From Streptomyces abyssalis (lineage in GTDB: Bacteria > Actinomycetota > Actinomycetes > Streptomycetales > Streptomycetaceae), in NCBI RefSeq assembly GCF_001751365.1, contig NZ_LJGT01000039.1, positions 16,144 to 80,143 on the forward strand: a stretch of 64,000 bases of DNA. The letters run 5' to 3'. Made by a program: the position numbers and the translations under genes. Below, one piece after another: positions 46,012-53,849 of the stretch; position 1 is the stretch's first letter, and the number at the start of each line of letters is the position of its first letter. Under the pieces are notes generated by a model. The model was not told the DNA's origin. It ran no database searches and worked only from the letters and a program-made list of their open reading frames with translations.

Positions 46012-46965
46012 TCACACCGCGGGTCCGGCCCCCGCGCCGGCAACGGACAGGCCCTGCTTCGCGGCGAGTTCGCCGAGCAGGGCGAGGGCGGCGGCGATGG
46101 CGGGATGCCCGTCGCTGCCGCACCGCACGACGCTCAGGAAGCGCCTGGAGGGCACGTGCCGTCCTGTCAGCGGCGTACGCACGAGGTCCAGGTGCGGAGG
46201 CAGTTGAGCCAGGCGCGGCACGAGGGCGACGCCCAGCCCGTGGGAGACGAGCGCGGCGACGAGGCTCCACTCGCGCGCCTCGTGCGCCACGTCCGGCGTG
46301 AACCCGGCGCTGCGGCAGGCGGCCAGCACGAGATGGCGTGCGGAGCAGCCGCTGAAGGGCATGCCGAGGATCCAGGGTTCGGCGGCGAGTTCCTCGAGCG
46401 CGGGGCCGTGCTCCCCGGCCAGCGGGTGGCCGGCGGTGGTGAGCAGGTCGAACGGGTCGTCCAGCAGCGGGCGCTGGTCGAAGCGCCGGTCGTTGAGCGG
46501 AGGGTTCTCCGGCATGGCCTCCACCACCGCGAGGTCCGTGTCGCCGGAGAACAACAGGTCGAAGCAGTCGAGCGGTTCGGCCTCCCGCACCCTTACGGTC
46601 AGCTCCGGCCAGCTGTGGTGGAGCTGCACCGCGAGGGGCGCCAGCAGCGCGGACGCGGCGCTCGGGAATGCGGCGGTGCGCAGCACTCCGCTCGGCTCGC
46701 CCTCGGCGGTGGCGCGCAGGTCGGCCTCCGTGCGCTGCCACAGCTCCTCGATGGCGTCGGCGTTCCTGAGAAGGGCGTGGGCGGCCTCCGTCAGCCGCAC
46801 CCGCCGCCCCTGCGGCTGAAGCAGCACCACGCCGAGCTCCTTGCCGAGCTGGCGCACCTGCTGGGAGACGGCCGACGGGGTCAGGTGCACGGCCCCGGCA
46901 GCCGCCGTGACCGTGCCGTACTCCGCGATCGCCCTGAGAACCGTGAGACGCCGCAGATCAATCAT
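46012..46965 (-). CDS. LysR family transcriptional regulator
   Basis: 317 residues from the ATG at 46965. The winged helix-turn-helix lies at residues ~16-60 (GTVTAAAGAVHLTPSAVSQQ is the recognition unit). The effector-binding domain with two subdomains spans 90-300. The target is unclear: the divergent gene encodes only a 72-residue protein, and the convergent PLP enzyme gene is a second candidate. An AACCGT-N5-ACGGTT palindrome starts at the fourth base upstream of... the start codon's 5' side and probably mediates autoregulation. Confidence 0.9.
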   Translation of the reverse strand: MIDLRRLTVLRAIAEYGTVTAAAGAVHLTPSAVSQQVRQLGKELGVVLLQPQGRRVRLTEAAHALLRNADAIEELWQRTEADLRATAEGEPSGVLRTAAFPSAASALLAPLAVQLHHSWPELTVRVREAEPLDCFDLLFSGDTDLAVVEAMPENPPLNDRRFDQRPLLDDPFDLLTTAGHPLAGEHGPALEELAAEPWILGMPFSGCSARHLVLAACRSAGFTPDVAHEAREWSLVAALVSHGLGVALVPRLAQLPPHLDLVRTPLTGRHVPSRRFLSVVRCGSDGHPAIAAALALLGELAAKQGLSVAGAGAGPAV

Positions 46966-46967
46966 GT

Positions 46968-46984
46968 AACCGTTGTACACGGTT
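46968..46984. promoter_or_regulatory. LysR-type palindrome AACCGT-N5-ACGGTT
   Basis: A perfect 6-bp inverted repeat with a 5-bp centre (TGTAC) lies 2 bp upstream of the LysR gene start codon. A regulator bound there would block its own transcription start, as expected for autorepression. Confidence 0.6.
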
Positions 46985-47083
46985 CAGTGAAGAAATCGAA
47001 CCTGGACCTGAACGATCTGTTCCCGGCACGCTGGCTGGTGCGAAGGCGTCACCGGCGCACCACGACGAACCGGGAGGCAGGAA

Positions 47084-47302
47084 GTGTCCGACTGCCCGTA
47101 CTGCGGATGGCCCGACGACGAGCCCGTCCGGAATCTGTCCGAGCACCCGACGGGTGACGGCGTTCTCTTCTGGACGCGCTGCGCCTGCGGCTCCGTGCAG
47201 GCCAGGGTGCTCACCGGCGGCACCGTCAGGATCGTGACGCGGGGGAAGCCGGCGGGCCCGCGCACGGCGGCCCCGCGTACGGGCACCCGCGTCGACTGCT
47301 GA
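47084..47302 (+). CDS. Small cysteine-rich protein, probable zinc ribbon
   Basis: 72 residues starting at GTG with GGGAGG 8 nt upstream. CPYC at residues 4-7 and CAC at 33-35 look like the two knuckles of a zinc ribbon. The C-terminal 25 residues are basic (RGKPAGPRTAAPRTGTR) and end in cysteine. No family is recognised. The good ribosome site and codon use support a real gene. It is divergent from the LysR gene. Confidence 0.7.
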   Translation: MSDCPYCGWPDDEPVRNLSEHPTGDGVLFWTRCACGSVQARVLTGGTVRIVTRGKPAGPRTAAPRTGTRVDC

Positions 47303-47344
47303 ACGGGGACCGGGGCCGCCGGCGGCGTTCCGTTGCGGCCGGAC

Positions 47345-48520
47345 TCAGCCCCACACCTCTTCCGCCGTCTCGACGATCAGCCTCAGCTTCGCCAACTGGT
47401 CGTCGATCGTGAGGTTGTTGCCCTCCAGGGTGGAGGAGAAGCCGCACTGCGGCGACAGGCAGAGCTGGTCGATGTCGACATAGCGGGACGCCTCCTCGAT
47501 GCGGCGCTTGAGCTCGTCCTTGCTCTCCAGTTCGGGCCGCTTGCTCGTCACGAGCCCGAGCACGACCTGCTTGCCCTTCGGTACGAAGCGCAGCGGTTCG
47601 AAGCCGCCCGAGCGTTCGTCGTCGAACTCCAGGAAGAAGCCGTCGACGTCCAGTCCGCCGAAGAGCGCCTCGGCGACGAAGTCGTAACCGCCCGAAGCCA
47701 CCCACGACGAGGCGAAGTTGCCCCGGCACATGTGCGTGGTGACACGCAGGTCGCCCGGACGGTCCGCGATCGCGCGGTTGATGTTGGCGATGTACGTCTC
47801 GTGCTGGTGCTCGGGGTCGCCGCCGATCTCGGCGACGTGGCGGCGCTGTTCGGGGTCGTTGAGGTAGGCGAGGCTGGTGTCGTCGAGCTGCAGGTAGCGG
47901 CAGCCGAGGTCGTAGACGCCGCGCACCTGTGCCGCGTACGCCTCGGTGAGGTCCGTCCAGAAGGACTCCATGTCCGGGTAGACGGCCTCGTCGATCGAGG
48001 CGCGGCCGCCCCGGTAGTGGACCATGCTGGGCGAGGGGATGGTCAGCTTCGGGGTCGTACCCTCCGCGACGGCGTCACGGAGGAAGGCGAAGTGGTCGGC
48101 GAAGATCGTCCGTTCCAGCCGCACCCGCTCGTCGACGTGCGCGGAGGGCGGCGCCCACTCGATGTCGCCGTCCGCGTTGTGGAACTTCACCCGCAGGTTG
48201 CCGTCCTGGACCTTGTTGATCCCGCCGAGCGAGTAGATGAAGTCCATGTGCCAGGACTGCCGCCGGAACTCGCCGTCCGTCGCACCCCGCAGCCCGGCCT
48301 CCCGCTGCAGCCGCACCACCTCGCGGATCGCCTCGTCCTCGGCGGCGCGCAGCTCGGAGGCGTCGATCCGCCCCGCCCCGTGGTCCTCGCGTGCGCGCTT
48401 GAGGGCGGCGGGCCGCAGCAGGCTGCCGACGTGGTCGGCGCGGAAGGGCGGCAGCGTCCGCGCGCCGCTCGTGGTAGCGGTCGTGGCAGCGGGCCTGGGC
48501 GTCGTCGGCTCTGACGTCAT
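47345..48520 (-). CDS. Cobalamin-independent methionine synthase II family protein (YxjG/MetE C-terminal type)
   Basis: 391 residues, a single (beta/alpha)8 barrel equal to the catalytic half of MetE. The start FRADHVGSLLRP is characteristic. Zinc ligands are probably the histidine and cysteine of THMCRGN and the cysteine of LSPQCGFSS. The N-terminal half of full-length MetE, which binds the folate polyglutamate, is absent. Such proteins may use other methyl donors. An ATGA overlap links it to a short upstream reading frame, and a structured leader lies upstream. Confidence 0.87.
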   Translation of the reverse strand: MTSEPTTPRPAATTATTSGARTLPPFRADHVGSLLRPAALKRAREDHGAGRIDASELRAAEDEAIREVVRLQREAGLRGATDGEFRRQSWHMDFIYSLGGINKVQDGNLRVKFHNADGDIEWAPPSAHVDERVRLERTIFADHFAFLRDAVAEGTTPKLTIPSPSMVHYRGGRASIDEAVYPDMESFWTDLTEAYAAQVRGVYDLGCRYLQLDDTSLAYLNDPEQRRHVAEIGGDPEHQHETYIANINRAIADRPGDLRVTTHMCRGNFASSWVASGGYDFVAEALFGGLDVDGFFLEFDDERSGGFEPLRFVPKGKQVVLGLVTSKRPELESKDELKRRIEEASRYVDIDQLCLSPQCGFSSTLEGNNLTIDDQLAKLRLIVETAEEVWG

Positions 48521-48640
48521 GGGGTGTCCCTTCTCCCGGTGGAGAACTCACCCTGCTCCGGAGTGGTCCATTCCTCAACCAGGTGTTCCGTTGTCCGGAA
48601 GTCCGTTCCGCACTCGCAGGGTTTCCGGACCGCGCGCCTG
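48521..48640 (-). promoter_or_regulatory. Structured leader of the methionine synthase-like gene
   Basis: Within the 227-bp divergent region, an 8-bp perfect inverted repeat (GTCCGGAA at 48593-48600, TTCCGGAC at 48623-48630) and an 8-bp palindrome CTCCGGAG at 48556-48563 could fold in the leader RNA. A short frame ends in TGA overlapping the ATG (ATGA). I could not match it to the SAM-I/IV, cobalamin or THF riboswitch cores. Confidence 0.35.
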
Positions 48641-48747
48641 CGCTGCCGCGGCGGCAGCCGAGGGCGGTCGCTGAAAGGAAAACGACCGCATGAACGTACG
48701 GAGATGATCGGAGCCTGGATGCCCACGGCGGTGGGAAACTACAGCGC

Positions 48748-50127
48748 ATGCCCGATTCTCACGAAGCCCCTGACGCCAAGAGCCCCACTCCCGGCGCGTC
48801 CTCGGAGGACACTCCTCTGGTCCGCGCCATCGGCCCGAAGCTGCTGATCCTCTTCATCGTCGGCGACATCCTCGGCACCGGCATCTACGCCACCACGGGG
48901 AAGGTCGCGGGCAAGGTCGGGGGCGCGCTGTGGCTGCCGTTCGCCATCGGGTTCGTGGTGGCGCTGCTGACGGCCGCCTCGTACGCGGAACTCGTCGGCA
49001 AATATCCGCGGGCCGCCGGCGCCGCGCTCTACACCCAGCGGGCGTTCAAGGTCCCCTTCCTGACCTTCATCGTGGCGTTCATGGTGATGTGCTCGGGGCT
49101 GTCGTCGGCGAGCGCCGCCGCCCTCGCCTTCGCCGGCGACTATCTGAGCGCCCTCGTCGACGTACCGCCCACGCTCGTCGCGATCCTCTTCGTCCTCGCG
49201 CTGGCCGCCCTCAACCTGCGCGGCGTCTCGGAGTCGGTGAAGACGAACGTCGTGCTCACCCTCGTCGAGCTGAGCGGCCTGCTGATCATCATCGCGATCG
49301 GCGTGTACGCGGTGTTCGCGGGCGAGGGCGACCCCGGCCGTCTCGGGGACATCCAGACGTCGGGCGACACCGGATACGCGGTGCTGACGGGCGTCATGGG
49401 CGCGACCGCGCTCGGCTTCTTCGCGTTCGTCGGCTTCGAGGACTCGGTCAACATGGCTGAGGAGACGGTCGATCCCGCCCGCAACTTCCCCCGGGCGCTG
49501 TTCATCGGCGTGGCCGTCACCGGCACCATCTACGTGCTGGTGGCGCTGGTCTCCTCACTGCTGGTGGACTTCCGGGTGCTGGAGAAGTCCAGCGGGCCGC
49601 TGCTGGAGGTGGTCGAGGCCGGCGGGGTGAGCTTCCCTCCCGAACTCTTCGCCGTCATCGCCCTGTTCGCCGTCAGCAACTCCGCGCTGATCAACATCAT
49701 GATGGCCTCGCGGCTCTGCTACGGCATGGCCAACGAAGGCATCCTGCCCGCCGCCATGGGCCGTGTGCTGCCCGCCCGGCGCACCCCGGTCGCGGGCATC
49801 GTCTTCGTCTCGCTGCTGGCCGTCGCGCTCGTCTCGACCGGCGAGATCGAAGGGCTCGGCGACACGACGTCGTTCCTGCTGCTGTGCGTCTTCGCGGTCG
49901 TCAACGTGGCCGTCCTGGTACTGCGCAAGGACCGCGTGCAGCACCGCCACTTCCGCACCCCGACCGTCCTGCCCGTCGTCGGCACGCTCGCCACGGCCCT
50001 GCTGGCCAGCCCGCTCGCGGACCGCGCTGCGGACGTGTACGTACGGGCGGGGCTGCTCGTCGCACTCGGCATCGTCCTGTGGGCCGTGAACAGGGCGTTC
50101 CTGGGAATCGCCGCGCGGCGCCGATGA
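48748..50127 (+). CDS. APC family amino acid permease
   Basis: 459 residues with about 12 membrane helices. The first helix contains FIVGDILGTGIYATTGKV, the unwound GTGIY-type substrate-binding segment of APC transporters. GFFAFVGFEDSVNMAEE (near residue 230) is the conserved helix 6 region, typical of the cationic/neutral amino acid group. It is probably a proton-coupled importer. No clear ribosome site precedes the ATG. It is divergent from the methionine synthase-like gene, but the substrate is not evident. Confidence 0.9.
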   Translation: MPDSHEAPDAKSPTPGASSEDTPLVRAIGPKLLILFIVGDILGTGIYATTGKVAGKVGGALWLPFAIGFVVALLTAASYAELVGKYPRAAGAALYTQRAFKVPFLTFIVAFMVMCSGLSSASAAALAFAGDYLSALVDVPPTLVAILFVLALAALNLRGVSESVKTNVVLTLVELSGLLIIIAIGVYAVFAGEGDPGRLGDIQTSGDTGYAVLTGVMGATALGFFAFVGFEDSVNMAEETVDPARNFPRALFIGVAVTGTIYVLVALVSSLLVDFRVLEKSSGPLLEVVEAGGVSFPPELFAVIALFAVSNSALINIMMASRLCYGMANEGILPAAMGRVLPARRTPVAGIVFVSLLAVALVSTGEIEGLGDTTSFLLLCVFAVVNVAVLVLRKDRVQHRHFRTPTVLPVVGTLATALLASPLADRAADVYVRAGLLVALGIVLWAVNRAFLGIAARRR

Positions 50128-50167
50128 GTTCGCGTCCTCCCGCCGGTCGGTACGGGTGAGAGAAACG

Positions 50168-50187
50168 GGGCCCTGCGGGCAGGGCCG
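50168..50187 (+). terminator. Hairpin after the amino acid permease gene
   Basis: GGCCCTGC and GCAGGGCC form a GC-rich stem with a tight loop 41 bp past the permease stop codon and in front of the TIGR03086 gene. Confidence 0.55.
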
Positions 50188-50234
50188 AAGAGGATTCGGG
50201 ACGGCGGCGGCCGGGAGAGGCAGGCGGGAGGGCG

Positions 50235-50981
50235 ATGGATGACGGCACGCCGAACGCGGGCGCCGCGTTGCTGGAGCGGGCGCTCGGGTACGCGCTCTGC
50301 GCCGTACGGCCGGTGACACCGGGAGCGCTGGAACGCCCCACGCCGTGCGGCCGCTGGGATCTGCGGGCGCTGCTGTGGCACACCAACGACTCGCTCGCGG
50401 CGCTCTGCGAAGGGGTCGAGGACGGGTACGTCGCGCTGGGACCGGCGGTCCCGGGCCGGGACGGTGTGCGCGGCGGTGTCCGCGTGGGTGAGCGGGGCGG
50501 TGACCCCGGCCGGGCTCCCGAGGGCGGTACGTACGGCGGCTCCGACGACCCCGCCACGGCCTTCCGTACGCGGGCGTCACGCCTCATGGGCGCATGGGCG
50601 GCCTCGGACGGACCCGCCGGCCGGCTCGTGGGCGTCGGCGACCTGCCGCTGACGGCCGCGGCCCTCGCCCGTACGGGGGCGCTGGAGATCGCCGTGCACG
50701 GGTGGGACATCGCGCAGGCCACCGGTCTGCCGCGGCCCGTACCGGCGGCGCTCGCCACCGCGCTGATGCGTACGGCACGGCAGCTGGTGCCCAGGCCCGC
50801 GGCGCGGCATCCGCTCTTCGGGCAGCCGCTCACCGTCGCCGCGGAGGCCGATCCGAGCGACCGGCTCGTGGCGTTCCTCGGCCGCGATCCGTACGGGGGG
50901 TGGCGCGGCGGCGCGCGGGACCGGGACGGGCGGGACCGGGACGGGCGGGGCGGCGCGGAGGACCCCACCGCCCCCGCCTAG
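50235..50981 (+). CDS. TIGR03086-type metal-binding protein (DinB/maleylpyruvate isomerase N-domain)
   Basis: 248 residues, with GGGAGG upstream of the ATG. The four-helix DinB-like bundle is recognised by CGRWDLRALLWHTNDSL near residues 38-54 and by ALEIAVHGWDIAQATG near 149-164, whose histidines are the usual metal ligands. Relatives are mycothiol-dependent enzymes or proteins of unknown function. An Arg/Gly/Glu-rich insert (residues 78-103) splits the bundle, and the tail repeats RDRDG units. Confidence 0.83.
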   Translation: MDDGTPNAGAALLERALGYALCAVRPVTPGALERPTPCGRWDLRALLWHTNDSLAALCEGVEDGYVALGPAVPGRDGVRGGVRVGERGGDPGRAPEGGTYGGSDDPATAFRTRASRLMGAWAASDGPAGRLVGVGDLPLTAAALARTGALEIAVHGWDIAQATGLPRPVPAALATALMRTARQLVPRPAARHPLFGQPLTVAAEADPSDRLVAFLGRDPYGGWRGGARDRDGRDRDGRGGAEDPTAPA

Positions 50982-51222
50982 CGGCACCCCGGCGGTCGTA
51001 CGACGGTGCGGGCGTCCCCTTGCCTCGGGCCCGGAGGGCATGGCCCTGCGGGCGGCAGGCCGTACGCAGGCCCTCGAGCGAGCAGCTGCGGAGGCCGCAC
51101 GCCGCAGCGCAGCGACCGCCGCGACGGCGGGAAACCACCACGGCGTCCGGCGGCGCCACGACCGCCGCGACCCGCTCGTTCAGCCGGCCCGCCGGGCACG
51201 GCCCGCCTCACTCCAGGCTGTG

Positions 51223-52074
51223 TCACTCCAAGAAGAGGCCGCGCTCGGCCGCCCCCGCGTCGAACTCCTCCAGCCTCGACTGCGCCTCCGGCAGCCCGTC
51301 GCACATCGCCTCCAGCAGCACCCGTCCCAGCAGCATCGGCGCACAGGCGGTGTCGAAGACGAGCCCCGTGCCGACGGCCGCCGGGAGCAGCAGGTCCTCG
51401 GGGTGCGCGACGGGCGCGAAGGCGCTGTCGGCGACGGTGACGATCCCCAGCCCCACGCCGCGCGCATGGTCCAGCGCCTCGGCGACTTCCTTCGGGTGAC
51501 GCGGCAGCGCGAAGCACAGAAGCACGTCCGCGCCGGCCCGTACGCACCCGTCGACGCGGTCGGCCAGCATGCTGCCGCCCTCGTCCAGCAACCGCACGTC
51601 GGGGTGGACCTTGGAGGCGAAGTAGGCGAAGCCGCGCGCCTGCGCCGAGGCCGCGCGCAGCCCCAGCACCGGCAGCGTCGGACTCGCGGCGAGCATGCGG
51701 CCCGCACGCTCCACGGGAGCGGGGTCGGCCAGCAGCGCGGCAAGGTGCCGCAGGTTGTCGATCTCGGCGTGCACGGCCTGCTGGTAGGCGTTGTACGGAT
51801 CGGGCTCGGCGTCCCCCGTGCCCGCGGCCGTCGCCGCGTCCGGCGCCGACTCGCGCAGGTGCCGGCGCAGCGCCGGGTAGCCGTCGAACCCGAGGGCGAC
51901 GGCGAAGCGTGTGACGGAGGGCTGGCTCACCCCCGCCAGCTCGGCCAGCTCGACGCTGGAGAGGAAGGGCGCGTCGCCGGCCTGCCGCACCATGCAGTGC
52001 GCGATCCGCCGCTGGGTCGGCGTGAGCCTGTGCCCCTCGAAGAGCTTCAGCAGCCGCGCGCTCGCGCTGCTCAT
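51223..52074 (-). CDS. MurR/RpiR family transcriptional regulator
   Basis: 283 residues. The N-terminal HTH_6 domain (LAELAGVSQPSVTRFAVALGF near residues 43-63) binds DNA. A C-terminal SIS (sugar isomerase) fold spans ~115-260, with an ADVLLCFALPRHPKEV segment matching its phosphosugar loop region. It is downstream of, and on the same strand as, the atypical lyase gene (94 bp apart), so they are probably cotranscribed. I infer that it controls the divergent lyase/transporter locus. Not all RpiR proteins sense sugars. Confidence 0.9.
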   Translation of the reverse strand: MSSASARLLKLFEGHRLTPTQRRIAHCMVRQAGDAPFLSSVELAELAGVSQPSVTRFAVALGFDGYPALRRHLRESAPDAATAAGTGDAEPDPYNAYQQAVHAEIDNLRHLAALLADPAPVERAGRMLAASPTLPVLGLRAASAQARGFAYFASKVHPDVRLLDEGGSMLADRVDGCVRAGADVLLCFALPRHPKEVAEALDHARGVGLGIVTVADSAFAPVAHPEDLLLPAAVGTGLVFDTACAPMLLGRVLLEAMCDGLPEAQSRLEEFDAGAAERGLFLE

Positions 52075-52168
52075 CCCGTCCTCCTGCGTTCGGTCGGTCG
52101 GCGGTAGGGCCGCGGGAGTGCGGCCGCGCCGTGTGGCCGCGGAACCGGACCGCGGAACCGGGCCGCGT

Positions 52169-53689
52169 TCACAGCGCCGAGAGCCGGTCGAGCAGACCGA
52201 CGGCCACGTCTACATCATCGGACAGCGGGCGGTCGGCCATCTCGGGATCCAGCTCCGCCGCCGCCAGTTCGTAGGCCCGGCCGACCGGGAGCGCGGGATC
52301 GGGGACGGTACGGCGCTGACGCAACGCACGTATGGCCGCGACGAGTTCGCAGGCCAGCACCTGACGGTGGTGTTCGGGCATCCGCAAGGCGTGCCGGGCC
52401 GCCAGTGAGGCGAAGCTGGCCACTTCCTCCACCCCGCGGGAGAGCACGGCGTGGCCGAGTGAGGCCGGCTGAGCAAGGGAGGTCAGCTCGGCGAGCGCGG
52501 CGCCGGCCGCGTACTCGAGGATCATCACGCCGGAACTGGCCGGCGTGTCCTCGCTGAGGAAGGGACGCAGCCCCGTGATGCCGGGTTCGACGAGTGAGAC
52601 GAGCCGGGCCGTGGACAGGCGGGCGGTCTGCAGCACGGCGAGCCGGAGGCCGTCGAGCGCGGCGGCTGCGTGCGCGGCGTAGAAGCTGCCGTGGTGCAGG
52701 GCGCCGTACACGCCCTGGGCGTCGGCGCTGATCAGAGGGTTCTCGGCGGCGGCGTTCAGATCGACGCCGAGCACACCGGCCAGCGTGCCGGCCGAGTCGA
52801 GCGCCGGCCCGTGTATCTGCGGCACGCAGCGGAATCCGTAGGGGTCCTGGATGCGTCCGCTGGGCGGGCCCGGCCGGTCGGGCGCACCGAGCAGCGCGCG
52901 CATCCGGGCGGCGGCGGCGACGGAACCGGGGTGCGGGCGCTCCCTGTGCACGGGTTCCGCGTACGCCTCGTAGGAGCCGCCGACCGCGAGCAGGGAGAGG
53001 GCGGCCACGACGAGCGAGGCGTTCTGCAGCCTGTCCAACTCATCGAGGGCGAGCGCCGACTGGCCGAGGGTCAGCGCGTTGCTGCTGATGAAGGCGAGCG
53101 CGTCGTTGCCGTCCAGAGGGACTGTCCGCGGCGGCGGACCGCCGGTCCAGGGCTGCTCGCCGAGGAGGGCGAGCCCCGTCTGGGCGAGGGCGGCGAGGTC
53201 TCCCGTACCGACGGCGCCGTGCTCCCGTACGACAGGGTGAGCGCCGCCTCGTACCGCCTCCAGGAGCGCGAGCACGATACGCGGATTGAGCCCGGCCCCT
53301 CCGGCGAGCAGCTGGTTCGCGCGGACGGCGAGCATGGCCCGCACCTCACGTGCGGGGATGGGACTGCCGGCGGCACCGGCGTGGCTGCGCAGCAGCCGCA
53401 GCCCGTGGCCCTCGGCGGTGGCGTCCACGTCGACGTCGCCGTCCGCGCGTACGGCGGCGCGCACGGCGTCGCCGCGGTTGGCGCCGACGCCGGTGTTGCG
53501 GCCGTAGACCCGTCCGGCGAGGGCGAGTTCGCGGGCCGCCTGCCAGGACTTCTCGACGCGGGCGAGCGCCTCGGGGCCGGGCTCGCCGAGTTCGGCGGAG
53601 CCGTGGGCGAGCTGGACGACAGCGGTGGTATTCAGCGTCCGGCCGTCCGGGACCACTCTTCGCGTGGTGTCCAAGATATGAGACGACAT
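52169..53689 (-). CDS. Histidine ammonia-lyase homolog without the MIO motif (candidate betaine lyase)
   Basis: 506 residues, full length for the aromatic amino acid lyase family. Catalytic residues align with histidine ammonia-lyase: Y62 (YGRNTGVG), H103 (RSHAG), N204, Q281/Y284/R287 (QDPYGFRC), F336 and E421. However, the Ala-Ser-Gly that makes the MIO electrophile is missing: residues 161-163 are Gly-Thr-Gly (GAVGTGDLAALA) and one residue is deleted just before. It is therefore unlikely to deaminate histidine. Ergothionase, which I recall as a MIO-less member that removes trimethylamine from ergothioneine, is my best analogue. GGAGG precedes the ATG. It is divergent from a quaternary-amine-type ABC importer. 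Confidence 0.85.
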   Translation of the reverse strand: MSSHILDTTRRVVPDGRTLNTTAVVQLAHGSAELGEPGPEALARVEKSWQAARELALAGRVYGRNTGVGANRGDAVRAAVRADGDVDVDATAEGHGLRLLRSHAGAAGSPIPAREVRAMLAVRANQLLAGGAGLNPRIVLALLEAVRGGAHPVVREHGAVGTGDLAALAQTGLALLGEQPWTGGPPPRTVPLDGNDALAFISSNALTLGQSALALDELDRLQNASLVVAALSLLAVGGSYEAYAEPVHRERPHPGSVAAAARMRALLGAPDRPGPPSGRIQDPYGFRCVPQIHGPALDSAGTLAGVLGVDLNAAAENPLISADAQGVYGALHHGSFYAAHAAAALDGLRLAVLQTARLSTARLVSLVEPGITGLRPFLSEDTPASSGVMILEYAAGAALAELTSLAQPASLGHAVLSRGVEEVASFASLAARHALRMPEHHRQVLACELVAAIRALRQRRTVPDPALPVGRAYELAAAELDPEMADRPLSDDVDVAVGLLDRLSAL

Positions 53690-53785
53690 TCGCGTCCACC
53701 TCCTCTCACCATGGCTTCCGGCCCGGTCACCGCTGGTTCTGATTCCGCATGGCGGGCGTTGGTCACGCGCATTTCACACCCGGCC

Positions 53786-53830
53786 CTTGACAACTATTCA
53801 AGCCACAACGACTGTGCATGACTATATGCA
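53786..53830. promoter_or_regulatory. Transporter promoter flanked by two palindromes
   Basis: On the plus strand, TTGACA (53787-53792) lies 17 bp before GACTGT (53810-53815), an acceptable promoter. CTTGA-N7-TCAAG (53786-53802) covers the -35 element, and TGCAT-N6-ATGCA (53815-53830) covers the transcription start. Both are good operator candidates, presumably for the RpiR regulator. Confidence 0.55.
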
Positions 53831-53849
53831 GTCGGGCAAGGGACTCCGG

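Noticed and set aside
48521..48747. SAM or cobalamin riboswitch
   Set aside because: I could not find the conserved core sequences of SAM-I, SAM-IV or the cobalamin element, so only an unassigned leader is reported.
52169..53689. Calling this gene hutH
   Set aside because: The Ala-Ser-Gly MIO motif is absent and the neighbours are betaine-type transport genes, so a canonical histidine ammonia-lyase is not supported.
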